Source: Olivibacter jilunii
GTDB taxonomy: Bacteria > Bacteroidota > Bacteroidia > Sphingobacteriales > Sphingobacteriaceae
Direction: 5' to 3'
Assembly (NCBI RefSeq): GCF_900607235.1
Contig: NZ_LR027857.1
Coordinates: forward strand, 124,001-188,000
Length of the DNA: 64,000 nt
Shown: positions 47,442 through 56,604 of the stretch, in pieces
How positions within the stretch are numbered: position 1 is the stretch's first letter
Layout: each line of letters begins with the position of its first letter
Notes under the pieces: generated by a model
What the model was told of the DNA's origin: nothing
The model's input: the letters and a program-made list of their open reading frames with translations, nothing else
Databases searched by the model: none
Position numbers and translations under genes: made by a program

Positions 47442-47762
47442 ATGAACTATTTGCTGTTTTTGATTTTCAGTAGCTGGTCCGGAATAGACTGGCTACAACA
47501 TCATCTTCTACCTTGCCCTTTTAAATGGTTAACCGGCATAGATTGCCCCGGCTGCGGTTTTCAAAGAGCATTATTGTTATTACTTCAGGGGCGATGGCAA
47601 GCCAGTATAGTACAATATCCACCAACCATTCCACTTTTATTATTAGGTTTATTTTTCCTGCTAAAAAACCGTTATTTTAAGAAAAATGAAAAACTTGCTA
47701 CCGTATTATCTTGCTTAGTGGGCTTTCTAATCATCACGTCCTATCTTAACAAGATGTTTTAA
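47442..47762 (+). CDS. DUF2752 small membrane protein
   Basis: A 106-residue membrane protein. The core LLPCPFKWLTGIDCPGCGFQ with its CPGCG motif defines DUF2752, and two further hydrophobic helices follow (PTIPLLLLGLFFLLKNRYF, VLSCLVGFLIITSYL). The cysteines may bind metal or form a disulfide; role unknown. It starts 6 bases after the DUF5684 gene and converges on the RDD gene. Confidence 0.85.
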   Translation: MNYLLFLIFSSWSGIDWLQHHLLPCPFKWLTGIDCPGCGFQRALLLLLQGRWQASIVQYPPTIPLLLLGLFFLLKNRYFKKNEKLATVLSCLVGFLIITSYLNKMF

Positions 47763-47781
47763 GCGCAGCTAATGGAGCCTT

Positions 47782-48516
47782 TTATTTCGTATTTGATGTC
47801 AGATACGAATAGTCGCGAACAATTTGTTTCAAAAACTCCCATTCATTCATCTCGTTAGGAATGTTCACTTGTAACACATCTTTTGCTTTCATAGCCATTT
47901 TATATACGAGCATATTATTGCCTGACTTACTGAAATTGGCCAACACATCATGAATGAGTGTTATGTCCTGATCGTTAAGACTTGTCACCTCCGGAAACAA
48001 GGGCTTATATAGTTCTTCGGTTGGAGGATGAAAGGCAATTGCTTCTAACTGCGTTCGGGGAACGGTTTTAATTAAAGTTGTGCCCGCCACAATATCGCCT
48101 ATTCGTTGCTTGTTTTCGGATAGTGCCACGCAGATCAATGCCCCTACTTGCATTGTTAGTGTAAAATCTACAAACCGGAATAACCACCTCAAAAAGTATT
48201 GACCTACACTAGGTTGATAACCGTCTAGGCTGACAACTTTAATTTTCAGTATGCGCTTGCCAACACTCTGCCCATTAAAAAAAATTTCACACAGCAAATC
48301 ATAAAACACAAACAGCGAACCATATAAAGCCAAAAGTATCAGATTACCGGTATTATCAAAAGCCAGTCCTAAGCCTGAAACGATCAATATAAATAAGAGA
48401 TAAATAAGAAAAAAGAGGAGCAGATCGATTATACGTGCAGCGATCCGCTCGCCCACGCCGGCGACATCATAATCGATCGATATATTTTGCGAAGTAATTA
48501 CCTTTACATGATTCAT
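47782..48516 (-). CDS. RDD family membrane protein
   Basis: A 244-residue protein. The start at 48516 (MNHVKVITSQNISIDYDVAG) is usual for Bacteroidetes RDD proteins. The RDD motif is GERIAARIIDLLLFFLIYLL (Arg-Asp pair), followed by FFNGQSVGKRILKIKVV and a second membrane segment. The C-terminal 90 residues are soluble. It is divergent from the SpoIIM gene with a shared 95-base promoter region, and in related genomes accompanies the same SpoIIM/MoxR/DUF58 cluster, so it probably shares that task. Confidence 0.9.
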   Translation of the reverse strand: MNHVKVITSQNISIDYDVAGVGERIAARIIDLLLFFLIYLLFILIVSGLGLAFDNTGNLILLALYGSLFVFYDLLCEIFFNGQSVGKRILKIKVVSLDGYQPSVGQYFLRWLFRFVDFTLTMQVGALICVALSENKQRIGDIVAGTTLIKTVPRTQLEAIAFHPPTEELYKPLFPEVTSLNDQDITLIHDVLANFSKSGNNMLVYKMAMKAKDVLQVNIPNEMNEWEFLKQIVRDYSYLTSNTK

Positions 48517-48611
48517 CAAAACGAATTTAGTGAAATCCATGGATATGGAAGCGTTTGATTTTTATTATCTTTATTTCGATTCAGGACTTATACTCAAATT
48601 ATTAATACCAT

Positions 48612-49553
48612 ATGCGGGAAGCACTGTTCGTCAAACAAAATAATGCAAAATGGGAAAGTTATGAAAAAATAAAGACAACCCATCCGGATGAGTTAGCAGC
48701 GCGTTTTATCGAAATCACGGACGATCTCGCCTATGCCAAAACCTTTTACCCAAAATCGAAAACCACCGCCTATCTTAATGGCTTGGCAGCTCGTCTACAC
48801 CAGTCGCTCTATATTAATAAAAAAGAAAAGGCAAGTCGTTTTCTGAGCTTTTGGAAAACGGAGCTTCCGATTATCTTTTTTCAGTATCGAAATCAGTTGG
48901 CCTATTCTGCTGTATTTTTCTTATTATTCACCTTTATCGGTGCATTCTCTGCCGCGAATGATGAAACATTTGTTCGGCTTGTTTTAGGTGACGACTATGT
49001 AAATATGACAAATACTAATATAGAAAAAGGAGATCCTTTTGGCGTATATAAACAATCGAATCCGTTGCTTATGTTTTTGATGATTGCGCTGAACAATATT
49101 CGAGTGTCGTGTATGGCATTCCTCTTGGGTATTTTATGCGCTGTTGGCACGGTCGTACTGCTTATGTATAATGGCATTATGTTGGGATCTTTTCAATATT
49201 ATTTTTTTACAAAAGGTTTAGGTTTTGAATCGGTATTAGTTATCTGGATACACGGCACATTGGAAATATCGGCGATTGTGTTGGCAGGAGCCGCGGGCTT
49301 GATATTGGGAAACAGTCTGCTGTTTCCCAAAACTTACAGTAGACTCACTTCGCTTAAACGGGGAGCGAAGGATGGTCTAAAAATCATTGTCGGATTGATC
49401 CCCATATTCATTATCGCTGCTTTATTGGAGTCTTTTGTAACAAGACATACAGCTATGCCCTTCTGGTTAAGCAGCGCTATATTGATAGCATCTTTTCTTT
49501 TTATCGTATGGTACGTGGTGATTTATCCCCGTAAGCTTTCCAAACTTATTTAG
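48612..49553 (+). CDS. Stage II sporulation protein M-like membrane protein (SpoIIM family)
   Basis: A 313-residue inner-membrane protein with about five or six membrane segments. The cytoplasmic start (MREALFVKQNNAKWESYEKI) and LAYSAVFFLLFTFIGAFSAA, SCMAFLLGILCAVGTVVLLM, YNGIMLGSFQYYFFTKG and WIHGTLEISAIVLAGAAGLI are the SpoIIM/DUF95 pattern. This organism does not sporulate as far as the family goes; the gene marks the conserved membrane cluster. The next gene starts two bases on. Confidence 0.92.
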   Translation: MREALFVKQNNAKWESYEKIKTTHPDELAARFIEITDDLAYAKTFYPKSKTTAYLNGLAARLHQSLYINKKEKASRFLSFWKTELPIIFFQYRNQLAYSAVFFLLFTFIGAFSAANDETFVRLVLGDDYVNMTNTNIEKGDPFGVYKQSNPLLMFLMIALNNIRVSCMAFLLGILCAVGTVVLLMYNGIMLGSFQYYFFTKGLGFESVLVIWIHGTLEISAIVLAGAAGLILGNSLLFPKTYSRLTSLKRGAKDGLKIIVGLIPIFIIAALLESFVTRHTAMPFWLSSAILIASFLFIVWYVVIYPRKLSKLI

Positions 49554-49555
49554 TT

Positions 49556-50464
49556 ATGAATTATTCCTCTGAAGAACCGATTGAATTAAGAAAGGTAAGA
49601 GATTTCAGTGAGACGATGAATGATAGCTTCAGCTTTATCAAACAACATTTCAAAAATCTTTTTAAACCCCTTTTATATATAAGTGGCTTTTTTATTATCG
49701 CCACAATAGCCAGTAGCGTTGCACAACAAATGAAAACTATCCGATTGGTTGGCTTGGCAAAAGCATCAACCTCAACCGTATTAGCCGAAAATATGACGGG
49801 ATACACATTTGGTTTAGCCTACTTTCTGTTACTTTTATTCAGTATCTTATCTGTTAGCGTAATTTATCTAGTTACCTATTGCTATATGAAACTCTATAAA
49901 GAACACCACCATACAATTCCATCCATGCAAGCCGTTTGGGACTTATTTAAAAGCCATATTATATCCTTTTTCATAGCGACCATTCTTTTAAGTATATTCA
50001 TCTTTATTGGTTTCCTCTTTTGTTTAGTTCCCGGTTTTTACCTGATTCCCATTATTAGCTTAACCTTGCCCATTATGATTATGGAAGACAAAGGCTTATT
50101 TGAAGCATTATCGCGCAGCATACAATTGATAAAAGACCACTGGTGGAAAACCTTCGCATTGATATTTCTAGCATCTATCATTGCCTATTTTAGCATGGGA
50201 ATACTGAGTCTTCCATCAGCATTTCTAAGTATCGGCGCCGTATTTGTTGAAGATTCTCCCACCTTGGTTCTCGCTGGTAGTATCTTTGGGTCTATTTTAA
50301 CGGGTTTAGCACAGCTATTTTATATCTTACCTGCAATTGTGAGTGCGCTGTGGTATTTTAGTCTTACAGAAGAGAAAGACGGATTAGGCCTTATGGAACG
50401 AATAGAAGGCTTTGGGTCCGGCGGAGTGAAGGCGTCCAACGATTGGCCAAAAGAAGAATATTAA
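49556..50464 (+). CDS. Multi-pass membrane protein of the SpoIIM/MoxR cluster
   Basis: A 302-residue protein with six hydrophobic segments (LYISGFFIIATIASSVAQQM, LAYFLLLLFSILSVSVIYLV, FFIATILLSIFIFIGFLFCL, YLIPIISLTLPIMIMED, ALIFLASIIAYFSMGIL, LAQLFYILPAIVSALWYFSL). The IMIMEDKGLFEALSRSIQLI stretch resembles membrane domains labelled glycerophosphodiester-phosphodiesterase-like or YciC-like, but there is no catalytic domain. The position, two bases after SpoIIM and ten before the DUF4129 gene, ties it to the cluster. Function unknown. Confidence 0.85.
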   Translation: MNYSSEEPIELRKVRDFSETMNDSFSFIKQHFKNLFKPLLYISGFFIIATIASSVAQQMKTIRLVGLAKASTSTVLAENMTGYTFGLAYFLLLLFSILSVSVIYLVTYCYMKLYKEHHHTIPSMQAVWDLFKSHIISFFIATILLSIFIFIGFLFCLVPGFYLIPIISLTLPIMIMEDKGLFEALSRSIQLIKDHWWKTFALIFLASIIAYFSMGILSLPSAFLSIGAVFVEDSPTLVLAGSIFGSILTGLAQLFYILPAIVSALWYFSLTEEKDGLGLMERIEGFGSGGVKASNDWPKEEY

Positions 50465-50474
50465 TTATTAATCG

Positions 50475-51209
50475 ATGCACCGTATCTGTCTCTTCCTATT
50501 GTGTTTGTTATCTTTTATACGCCCCCTCCAGGCCGTAAGCATAGACGCTGCTTTATCAAAAGGACAAGACAAACAGAAACAGATAAATATTGATACCGGG
50601 AAAATAATTTTACGCTCATTTGATGCTGCCAAGTTAGCAAGTTATAAAGAGGACGCAGCCTTCAAGTATGAGGAAGAACAGGTTCCTGTTGGATGGTGGC
50701 AACATTTTAAACAGTGGCTTTACAATCAGCTAGCCCGCATTTTTTCGAACGGACAATCCGGGTCAACTTTTAAATGGCTATTTATTATACTAGGGAGTGC
50801 CGCGCTCTTATTCCTTGTCTATAAAATTGCCGGTATGGATATACTGTACATATTCGGAAGAAGAAATCGGGTTAGTGGTGCAAGTTCCATTGCGGAAGAA
50901 GAGGACATACATCAAATCGATTTTGAAATGGAGCTCCAGACCGCTATTACAAACAAAAATTTCCGACAGGCGGTCCGTTTATCATATCTTCAATTGCTAA
51001 AAGAACTGACAGATCGGGCATTAATCGATTGGCAACCGGGAAAAACGAATCAAATCTATGTGCAGGAGTTAGGAAACAGACCATTCAGCAACGATTTTAG
51101 AAATTTGACAGGTCTGTTTGAAAAAGTATGGTATGGCGCCTTTCCGGTAAGAGAAAACGATTTTTTCGACTTTAGAAGAAGTTTCGCGAAATTAAAGGAT
51201 CGGATTTAG
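50475..51209 (+). CDS. DUF4129 domain membrane protein
   Basis: A 244-residue protein with a signal peptide (about 1-21), an extracytoplasmic linker, one membrane segment at about 99-120 (WLFIILGSAALLFLVYKIAG) and a cytoplasmic DUF4129 domain (about 155-240: FRQAVRLSYLQLLKELTDRA, IDWQPGKTNQIYVQELG, FEKVWYGAFPVRENDFFDF). DUF4129 is often linked with transglutaminase and DUF58/MoxR genes. It lies 12 bases before the DUF4350 gene. Confidence 0.9.
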   Translation: MHRICLFLLCLLSFIRPLQAVSIDAALSKGQDKQKQINIDTGKIILRSFDAAKLASYKEDAAFKYEEEQVPVGWWQHFKQWLYNQLARIFSNGQSGSTFKWLFIILGSAALLFLVYKIAGMDILYIFGRRNRVSGASSIAEEEDIHQIDFEMELQTAITNKNFRQAVRLSYLQLLKELTDRALIDWQPGKTNQIYVQELGNRPFSNDFRNLTGLFEKVWYGAFPVRENDFFDFRRSFAKLKDRI

Positions 51210-51221
51210 ATACAGTAACAT

Positions 51222-52433
51222 ATGAAAGATCTTAAGTTGTATCTTCTGCTAGGTTTTTTATTGTTGGGTATATATTTATTTATTGAATATAACCGTCCAG
51301 TGGCTGTTAATTGGTCGCCCACTTATCAGCGAAGCGACAAAATACCTTTCGGAACTTACATATGCTATCGCGAACTTCCGAAGCTTTTTAAAAGGGGTGT
51401 ATATAATAGTCGACAACCGCTCGAAGAAACACTTCCAAAGGCTAAAGGTGCCAATTTACTTATTATTTCCTCCAAGATTTCCTTGGGCAACGATGATTAT
51501 CAAAAGCTTTATACACATATCGAGAAAGGCAACGATGTTTTTCTCGCGGCGAGTGATTTCAATCAAATTCTTTTAGATTCACTTCATTTACAAATTCGTA
51601 CACGAGATGTTCTTTTTGCAAAAGACAGCTTACAATTTCATTTTCTGAATAAACACTTGGCTCCAGGTCGTTATTATCGGTTCAACAGAGGCATAGCTTC
51701 CCAATACTTTAGTAAAATAGACACACTGAAAGCTACTATATTAGGTACGAATAATAAAGGTGAAGCAAATTTTTTGCGTTATCATATCGGCAATGGTGAC
51801 TTATACTTGTTGGCTTCTCCCGATTTTTTCACCAACTACGCATTGTTAACTGAAGAAGGGGCTGCCTATGCCTCCAAAACACTTTCGTACTTAAATCCAA
51901 ATCGGCCCCTCATTTATGATGAATATCAATTACTTGGTATGGCAGGTGAGCGATCGCTCTTGCGATTTATTTTTAGCAATGCCTCACTTAAGTGGTCTTA
52001 TTACATTATGCTTGCATGCCTAATACTATTTGTTCTGTTCGAAATTAAACGGCGACAACGGATCATTCCAATAGAAGATCCAATGGCAAACACCAGCGTA
52101 GAATTTATAAAAGTGGTAAGTAGCGTTTATTTTCGACAGCGTGACAATAGCGATATCGCACAGAAAAAGGCTCAGTATCTTCTTCATTTTATTCGCGCTC
52201 ACTATCGAATTAAAACAAGCGATTTAAACGATGAGTTTTTAGCGTTACTTGCCGAACGCTCGGGTGTCACAGCGGATGTCGTTCAAAAGATATTTGAATA
52301 TATGGAAGCTGTTCACTTGGGGAAACAATTAAGTGATCAAGAATTGACAGATTTTAATAATTACGTGGAACGGTTTTACAATCAATCGAAGATACTATGG
52401 AACAAGAATTTTTCGAACAACGTGCCGATTTAG
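51222..52433 (+). CDS. DUF4350 domain membrane protein
   Basis: A 403-residue protein with an N-terminal membrane anchor (LYLLLGFLLLGIYLFIE), a periplasmic DUF4350 domain (about 35-230, similar to ABC-transporter-linked or GldG-type domains; KIPFGTYICYRELPKLFKRG, IISSKISLGNDDYQKLY) and a second membrane segment at about 265-284 (YYIMLACLILFVLFEI) with a helical cytoplasmic tail. The next gene, MoxR, starts 37 bases before this one ends, which supports tight coupling. Confidence 0.88.
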   Translation: MKDLKLYLLLGFLLLGIYLFIEYNRPVAVNWSPTYQRSDKIPFGTYICYRELPKLFKRGVYNSRQPLEETLPKAKGANLLIISSKISLGNDDYQKLYTHIEKGNDVFLAASDFNQILLDSLHLQIRTRDVLFAKDSLQFHFLNKHLAPGRYYRFNRGIASQYFSKIDTLKATILGTNNKGEANFLRYHIGNGDLYLLASPDFFTNYALLTEEGAAYASKTLSYLNPNRPLIYDEYQLLGMAGERSLLRFIFSNASLKWSYYIMLACLILFVLFEIKRRQRIIPIEDPMANTSVEFIKVVSSVYFRQRDNSDIAQKKAQYLLHFIRAHYRIKTSDLNDEFLALLAERSGVTADVVQKIFEYMEAVHLGKQLSDQELTDFNNYVERFYNQSKILWNKNFSNNVPI

Positions 52434-53374
52434 GTGAATTACAGCAAGCGGTTCAACAAATTAAAGACTCGATCGGTAGGGTTGTTGTTGGGCAGCAAAA
52501 CCTGGTTGAACTCTTAATTGCCGGAATTTTAGCTGATGGCCATGTACTGATAGAGGGGGTGCCGGGCATTGCTAAGACGTTGACCGCTAAATTAATTGCA
52601 AAATGTATTGACGCACAGTTTAGTCGCATTCAATTTACGCCAGACCTCATGCCTTCAGATGTTCTGGGTACATCCATTTTCAATCCAAAAAGTGTTGATT
52701 TTGAATTTAAAAAAGGGCCTATATTCGGAAACATCATTCTAGCTGATGAGATCAATCGAGCTCCCGCAAAGACGCAATCTGCCTTATTCGAAGTAATGGA
52801 AGAACGTCAAATGACCCTAGATGGTATCACACACCCAATGGAAGAGCCATTTATAGTGCTGGCGACCCAAAATCCAATAGAACAGGAAGGAACTTACCGT
52901 TTACCGGAAGCGCAACTCGACCGATTTTTGTTTAAGATCGAGGTGGGCTATCCCTCCCTGGTGGAAGAAACAGAGCTTTTGATCCGACACCATCAAGCGG
53001 ATCCTCTTGAAACAATCAAGCATATACAACCGGTCCTCTCGAGTGGACAAATTAAATCCCTACGGAATACGGTAAGGAAATTACATGTGGAAGATAAATT
53101 AATCGAGTTTGTAGCGAAGATCGTCTATCAAACAAGAAACCACAAGTCTTTATTCCTGGGAGCGTCGCCCCGAGCATCATTAGCCATCATGAATGGGGCA
53201 AAGGCTATTGCTGCCATGAATAGTCGTGACTTTGTCACGCCGGACGACATCATAGGCGTTACACCTGCCGTATTGCGCCATCGTATTGTTTTAACGCCTG
53301 ATCGAGAAATGGAAGGCATTACGCCTGATGAAGTTATCCATCAGCTCATTAAGAATATCGAGATTCCGAGGTGA
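52397..53374 (+). CDS. MoxR-family AAA+ ATPase
   Basis: A 325-residue cytoplasmic ATPase/chaperone. Walker A is EGVPGIAKTLTAKLIAKC (about 52-68), Walker B and sensor region ILADEINRAPAKTQSALFEV, then TQNPIEQEGTYRLPEAQLDR and ASPRASLAIMNGAKAIAAM. MoxR proteins mature or load metal into partner proteins that carry VWA/DUF58 domains; here the DUF58 gene follows. The ATG at 52397 lies inside the DUF4350 gene. Confidence 0.96.
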   Translation: MEQEFFEQRADLGELQQAVQQIKDSIGRVVVGQQNLVELLIAGILADGHVLIEGVPGIAKTLTAKLIAKCIDAQFSRIQFTPDLMPSDVLGTSIFNPKSVDFEFKKGPIFGNIILADEINRAPAKTQSALFEVMEERQMTLDGITHPMEEPFIVLATQNPIEQEGTYRLPEAQLDRFLFKIEVGYPSLVEETELLIRHHQADPLETIKHIQPVLSSGQIKSLRNTVRKLHVEDKLIEFVAKIVYQTRNHKSLFLGASPRASLAIMNGAKAIAAMNSRDFVTPDDIIGVTPAVLRHRIVLTPDREMEGITPDEVIHQLIKNIEIPR

Positions 53375-53382
53375 AGCTTATA

Positions 53383-53405
53383 GGGGATAGGGATTAGGGA
53401 TAGGG
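53383..53405 (+). other. G-quadruplex motif between moxR and the DUF58 gene
   Basis: Four G-runs, GGGG ATA GGG ATTA GGG ATA GGG, satisfy the G3+N1-7 rule and begin nine bases after the MoxR stop, within the 87-base gap to the DUF58 gene. A further GATAAGGG follows. A folded quadruplex on the coding strand of RNA could affect read-through or decay. Confidence 0.6.
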
Positions 53406-53461
53406 TGGAGATAAGGGTAAAGAGCGGGACTTAACAAAAAGCGTTTATTAAAGATTCTACG

Positions 53462-54811
53462 ATGCGTAATATCGTTCGATTATTTTATTTGGATCTATTT
53501 CTGAGTAAGCGATTTTTTATCGCTTGGGGAATAACGGCATTCTTATTTTTATTAGCTTATTTTTTCCCTTGGCTGGGATTTTTACCTTATATAGCTGCTC
53601 TTACAACGACGCTGATTTTATTAGCAGATATCGCATTACTATACGCTGTAAAAAATGGAGGGGTAGTCAGTACGCGTATTGCTCCTGCCCGCCTAAGCAA
53701 CAGTGATGATAACGAAATTTTTATTACAAGCAACAATCGTTATCCTTTTACTGTAAAAATAGGCATTATCGATGAAATACCTTATCAATTCCAAAAGCGC
53801 GATATTTGGTTCGAGCGAGCTCTGGAAGTTAAGGAACGGAGTACTTTTTCATACCAACTACGCCCTGTAAAACGAGGCCTTTACTCTTTCGGAAAACTAC
53901 GAACTTTTGTACAATCACCCATCGGTTTTATACAACGTAGATTTAATGAAGATGCAGAGGCTAATGTACCCGTATACCCTTCTTTTCTTCAAATGCGTAA
54001 ATACGAGATGTTAGCCATTTCTAATCGGTTAACGGATTACGGCTTGAAGAAGATCCGTCGTTTAGGCCATAGCATGGAATTTGAACAAATAAAGGCTTAT
54101 GTTCAGGGTGATGATTATCGGACGCTAAATTGGAAAGCTTCTGCTCGTCAAGGCAGTTTAATGGTCAATTCGTACATTGACGAGCGATCGCAACATATCT
54201 ATTGTATAATCGACAAATCAAGGGCAATGAAGATGCCCTTTCATGGCTTAAGTTTATTAGATTACGCCATTAATGCAAGTTTGGTATTGGCTAACATTGC
54301 GCTCAAAAAGGAAGATAAAGCCGGACTTATCACATTTGCCGAGCAAATTGGGACTGTTCTTCCTGCTGATAGGCGTTCTACACAACTTAATTATATTATG
54401 GAGGCCTTGTACAAAGAGAAGACACGTTATTTAGAGAGTAATTTGGAGATTTTATACTCGACTGTAAGGTATACGCTACGGCAAAGAAGCTTGATTATCT
54501 TATTTACGAATTTTGAAAGTGTATCTGCCTTAAATCGACAATTACCTTATTTGAAGAAAATTGCAAAATACCACTTATTGGTAGTAATCTTTTTTGAGAA
54601 CATCGAGGTGAAAAACTTAAGTCAAGAAAAAGCGGAAAGCATCGAAGGTATCTATTTGAAAACAATCGCAGAGAAATTTGTCTACGAAAAAAAACTACTT
54701 GTTCGAGAGCTTGCCAGGCATGGAATACAGTCTGTCTTGACGCCACCTGAACATTTGACTGTCAACACAATCAATAAGTATTTGGAAATTAAGGCTAAGC
54801 AGCGGATTTGA
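53462..54811 (+). CDS. DUF58 domain protein
   Basis: A 449-residue protein with two N-terminal membrane segments (about 15-60: FIAWGITAFLFLLAYFFPWL, GFLPYIAALTTTLILLADIA), a beta-sandwich region (SNDDNEIFITSNNRYPFTVK) and a C-terminal vWA-like domain with the DUF58 core YVQGDDYRTLNWKASARQGS followed by RSQHIYCIIDKSRAMKMPF (metal-site Asp and Ser). It is the usual MoxR partner. The ATG is 87 bases after the MoxR stop, across the quadruplex motif. Confidence 0.93.
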   Translation: MRNIVRLFYLDLFLSKRFFIAWGITAFLFLLAYFFPWLGFLPYIAALTTTLILLADIALLYAVKNGGVVSTRIAPARLSNSDDNEIFITSNNRYPFTVKIGIIDEIPYQFQKRDIWFERALEVKERSTFSYQLRPVKRGLYSFGKLRTFVQSPIGFIQRRFNEDAEANVPVYPSFLQMRKYEMLAISNRLTDYGLKKIRRLGHSMEFEQIKAYVQGDDYRTLNWKASARQGSLMVNSYIDERSQHIYCIIDKSRAMKMPFHGLSLLDYAINASLVLANIALKKEDKAGLITFAEQIGTVLPADRRSTQLNYIMEALYKEKTRYLESNLEILYSTVRYTLRQRSLIILFTNFESVSALNRQLPYLKKIAKYHLLVVIFFENIEVKNLSQEKAESIEGIYLKTIAEKFVYEKKLLVRELARHGIQSVLTPPEHLTVNTINKYLEIKAKQRI

Positions 54812-54824
54812 TGATTGTTACATT

Positions 54825-55041
54825 GCGAGTTATTAGTTGTTGGTTGTTGGTTATTAGTTGTTAGTGTTGGTAGTTAGTTGCGGGCAGATATCCATTGGCT
54901 ATGAAAGGCCTAGGTTCATCATCGCATCATCACATTGGCTTATCGGCTAATTAACTCATTAGCTAATTAACTTATCGGCTAACCGACCGTAGGGAGCTCA
55001 TGAGTGCCGAAAAAAGCAAGCACTTACGAATAGTTAACTAC
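54825..55041. repeat. Composite repeat block R4
   Basis: The 230-base gap between the DUF58 and GH3 genes is repeat DNA: AGTTATTAGTTGTTGGTTGT, GATATCCATTGGCTATGAAA, CATCATCACATTGGCTTATC, GGCTAATTAACTCATTAGCT and TTAACTACCTAACTATTTAA, which runs into the TAG stop of the GH3 gene. Confidence 0.75.
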
Positions 55042-56559
55042 CTAACTATTTAACAACGGCAAAATGCTGTCGAGATAATTTCGGTCATTTGCCAATCGTG
55101 GCACCTTATTTTGTCCTCCCAATTTATCTCGGTTTTTCATCCATCGGTAAAAGGTACCTGACGGAGCCATATGTATAATCGGCGCCTTCAGTGCCATGTT
55201 TTTAAACCGTTTCGCATCATAGTCTGAATTCACTTCTCGCAGTTTTTCATCCAACACGTTTTTGAATTCCGTAAAGTCGTCCGGCTCTTTTTCAAATTCT
55301 ATAATCCATTCGTGTGCGCCAGCCTCGTTATTATGGAAATAAACAGGCCCTGCTGTGTAATCGCGTACAATCGCATTGGTGATTTTACAGGCTTCTCTCA
55401 AACCATTATCGGCATTATCAACGATCAACTCTTCACCAAAAGTATTAATATATTGCTTGGTTCGGCCGGTAATCTGTATACGGTAAGGGTGTAAAGTAGT
55501 AAACTTAATCGTGTCTCCGATCATATACCGCCATAGACCGGCATTCGTCGAAATGATCAAAGCATAATTTTTACCAAGCTCAACCTGATCGAGCGTAAGC
55601 GTTAACGGGTGTTCGTCATACAAATTTTCAACAGGCAAAAATTCATAGTAAACCCCATAATCGAGCATAAGCAGTAAATCATCCGAATCTGACTGATCTT
55701 GAATTCCGAAATAACCTTCTGAGGCATTATAGTTTTCCAAATAGTACATATTATCAGAAGGGATAAGTCTCTTAAACTGCTCTTTATAGGGCTTAAAGCT
55801 CACTCCACCGTGCAGATACAGTTCCAAATTAGGCCATATCTCCAATAGATTATCTTTCCCTGTTAATTCAAGCACCCTTTTTGCCAATACTACGTTCCAC
55901 GTGGGTACCCCGGATAAATTGGTTACATTTTCATGAATTACCAGATTGGCGACCCGTTCGATTTTCTCCTCAAAATTGGGATTAAGAGTTGTCTCCAAAT
56001 CCGGTGTTCTATACATTTCGGCCCAAAAAGGCAGGTTTCGGATCAGAATGGCCGATAAATCACCGGAACTGGAATCTCCATTGCCAAGTTGATTTATTTT
56101 ATGACTTCCTCCCAGCACAACCCCCTTTCCTGTAAAAACTTTAGCATCGGGCCGATTATGGCAATAAATAGAAAGCAGATCTTTCCCCCCCTGAAAATGG
56201 CAATCCTCTAAAGCCTCCTCACTCACCGGTATAAACTTACTCCTATCAGAGGTTGTACCTGAAGATTTTGCAAACCATTTTATATCCGATGGCCACAACA
56301 AATTTTGCTCACCTGCAATCATTCTGTCAATATATGGTTTCAGGCTATTATAGTCTTGTATAGGCACACGTTCTTTAAAAGTTTCAAGATTACAAATCGA
56401 TTTATAGTCGAACTTCTTCCCCCACTCGGTTGCCTGCGCAGTGGTAATAAGGCTTTGAAACCACTCTTCCTGAACTTCATGAGGATATTTCATGAAAAGT
56501 TCAATTTGGTGGATTCGCTTTTTCATTATCCAATTAATAATTGAATTGACAATTGCCAT
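55042..56559 (-). CDS. GH3-family acyl-amido synthetase-like protein
   Basis: A 505-residue cytoplasmic member of the GH3 family, ATP-dependent enzymes of the ANL superfamily that in plants join auxin or jasmonate to amino acids. The adenylation motif AKSSGTTSDRSKFIPVSEEA (about 90), LYLHGGVSFKPYKEQFKR, YYLENYNASEGYFGIQDQSD, GLWRYMIGDTIKFT and ITGRTKQYINTFGEELIVDN are all present, so it should be active. The bacterial substrate is unknown. Its TAG stop lies in repeat block R4 and its upstream side in block R5. Confidence 0.92.
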   Translation of the reverse strand: MAIVNSIINWIMKKRIHQIELFMKYPHEVQEEWFQSLITTAQATEWGKKFDYKSICNLETFKERVPIQDYNSLKPYIDRMIAGEQNLLWPSDIKWFAKSSGTTSDRSKFIPVSEEALEDCHFQGGKDLLSIYCHNRPDAKVFTGKGVVLGGSHKINQLGNGDSSSGDLSAILIRNLPFWAEMYRTPDLETTLNPNFEEKIERVANLVIHENVTNLSGVPTWNVVLAKRVLELTGKDNLLEIWPNLELYLHGGVSFKPYKEQFKRLIPSDNMYYLENYNASEGYFGIQDQSDSDDLLLMLDYGVYYEFLPVENLYDEHPLTLTLDQVELGKNYALIISTNAGLWRYMIGDTIKFTTLHPYRIQITGRTKQYINTFGEELIVDNADNGLREACKITNAIVRDYTAGPVYFHNNEAGAHEWIIEFEKEPDDFTEFKNVLDEKLREVNSDYDAKRFKNMALKAPIIHMAPSGTFYRWMKNRDKLGGQNKVPRLANDRNYLDSILPLLNS

Positions 56560-56604
56560 TTTGTTATACTAGGATACTTGGTTTTAGCTACTAAAGTAGC
56601 AAAT

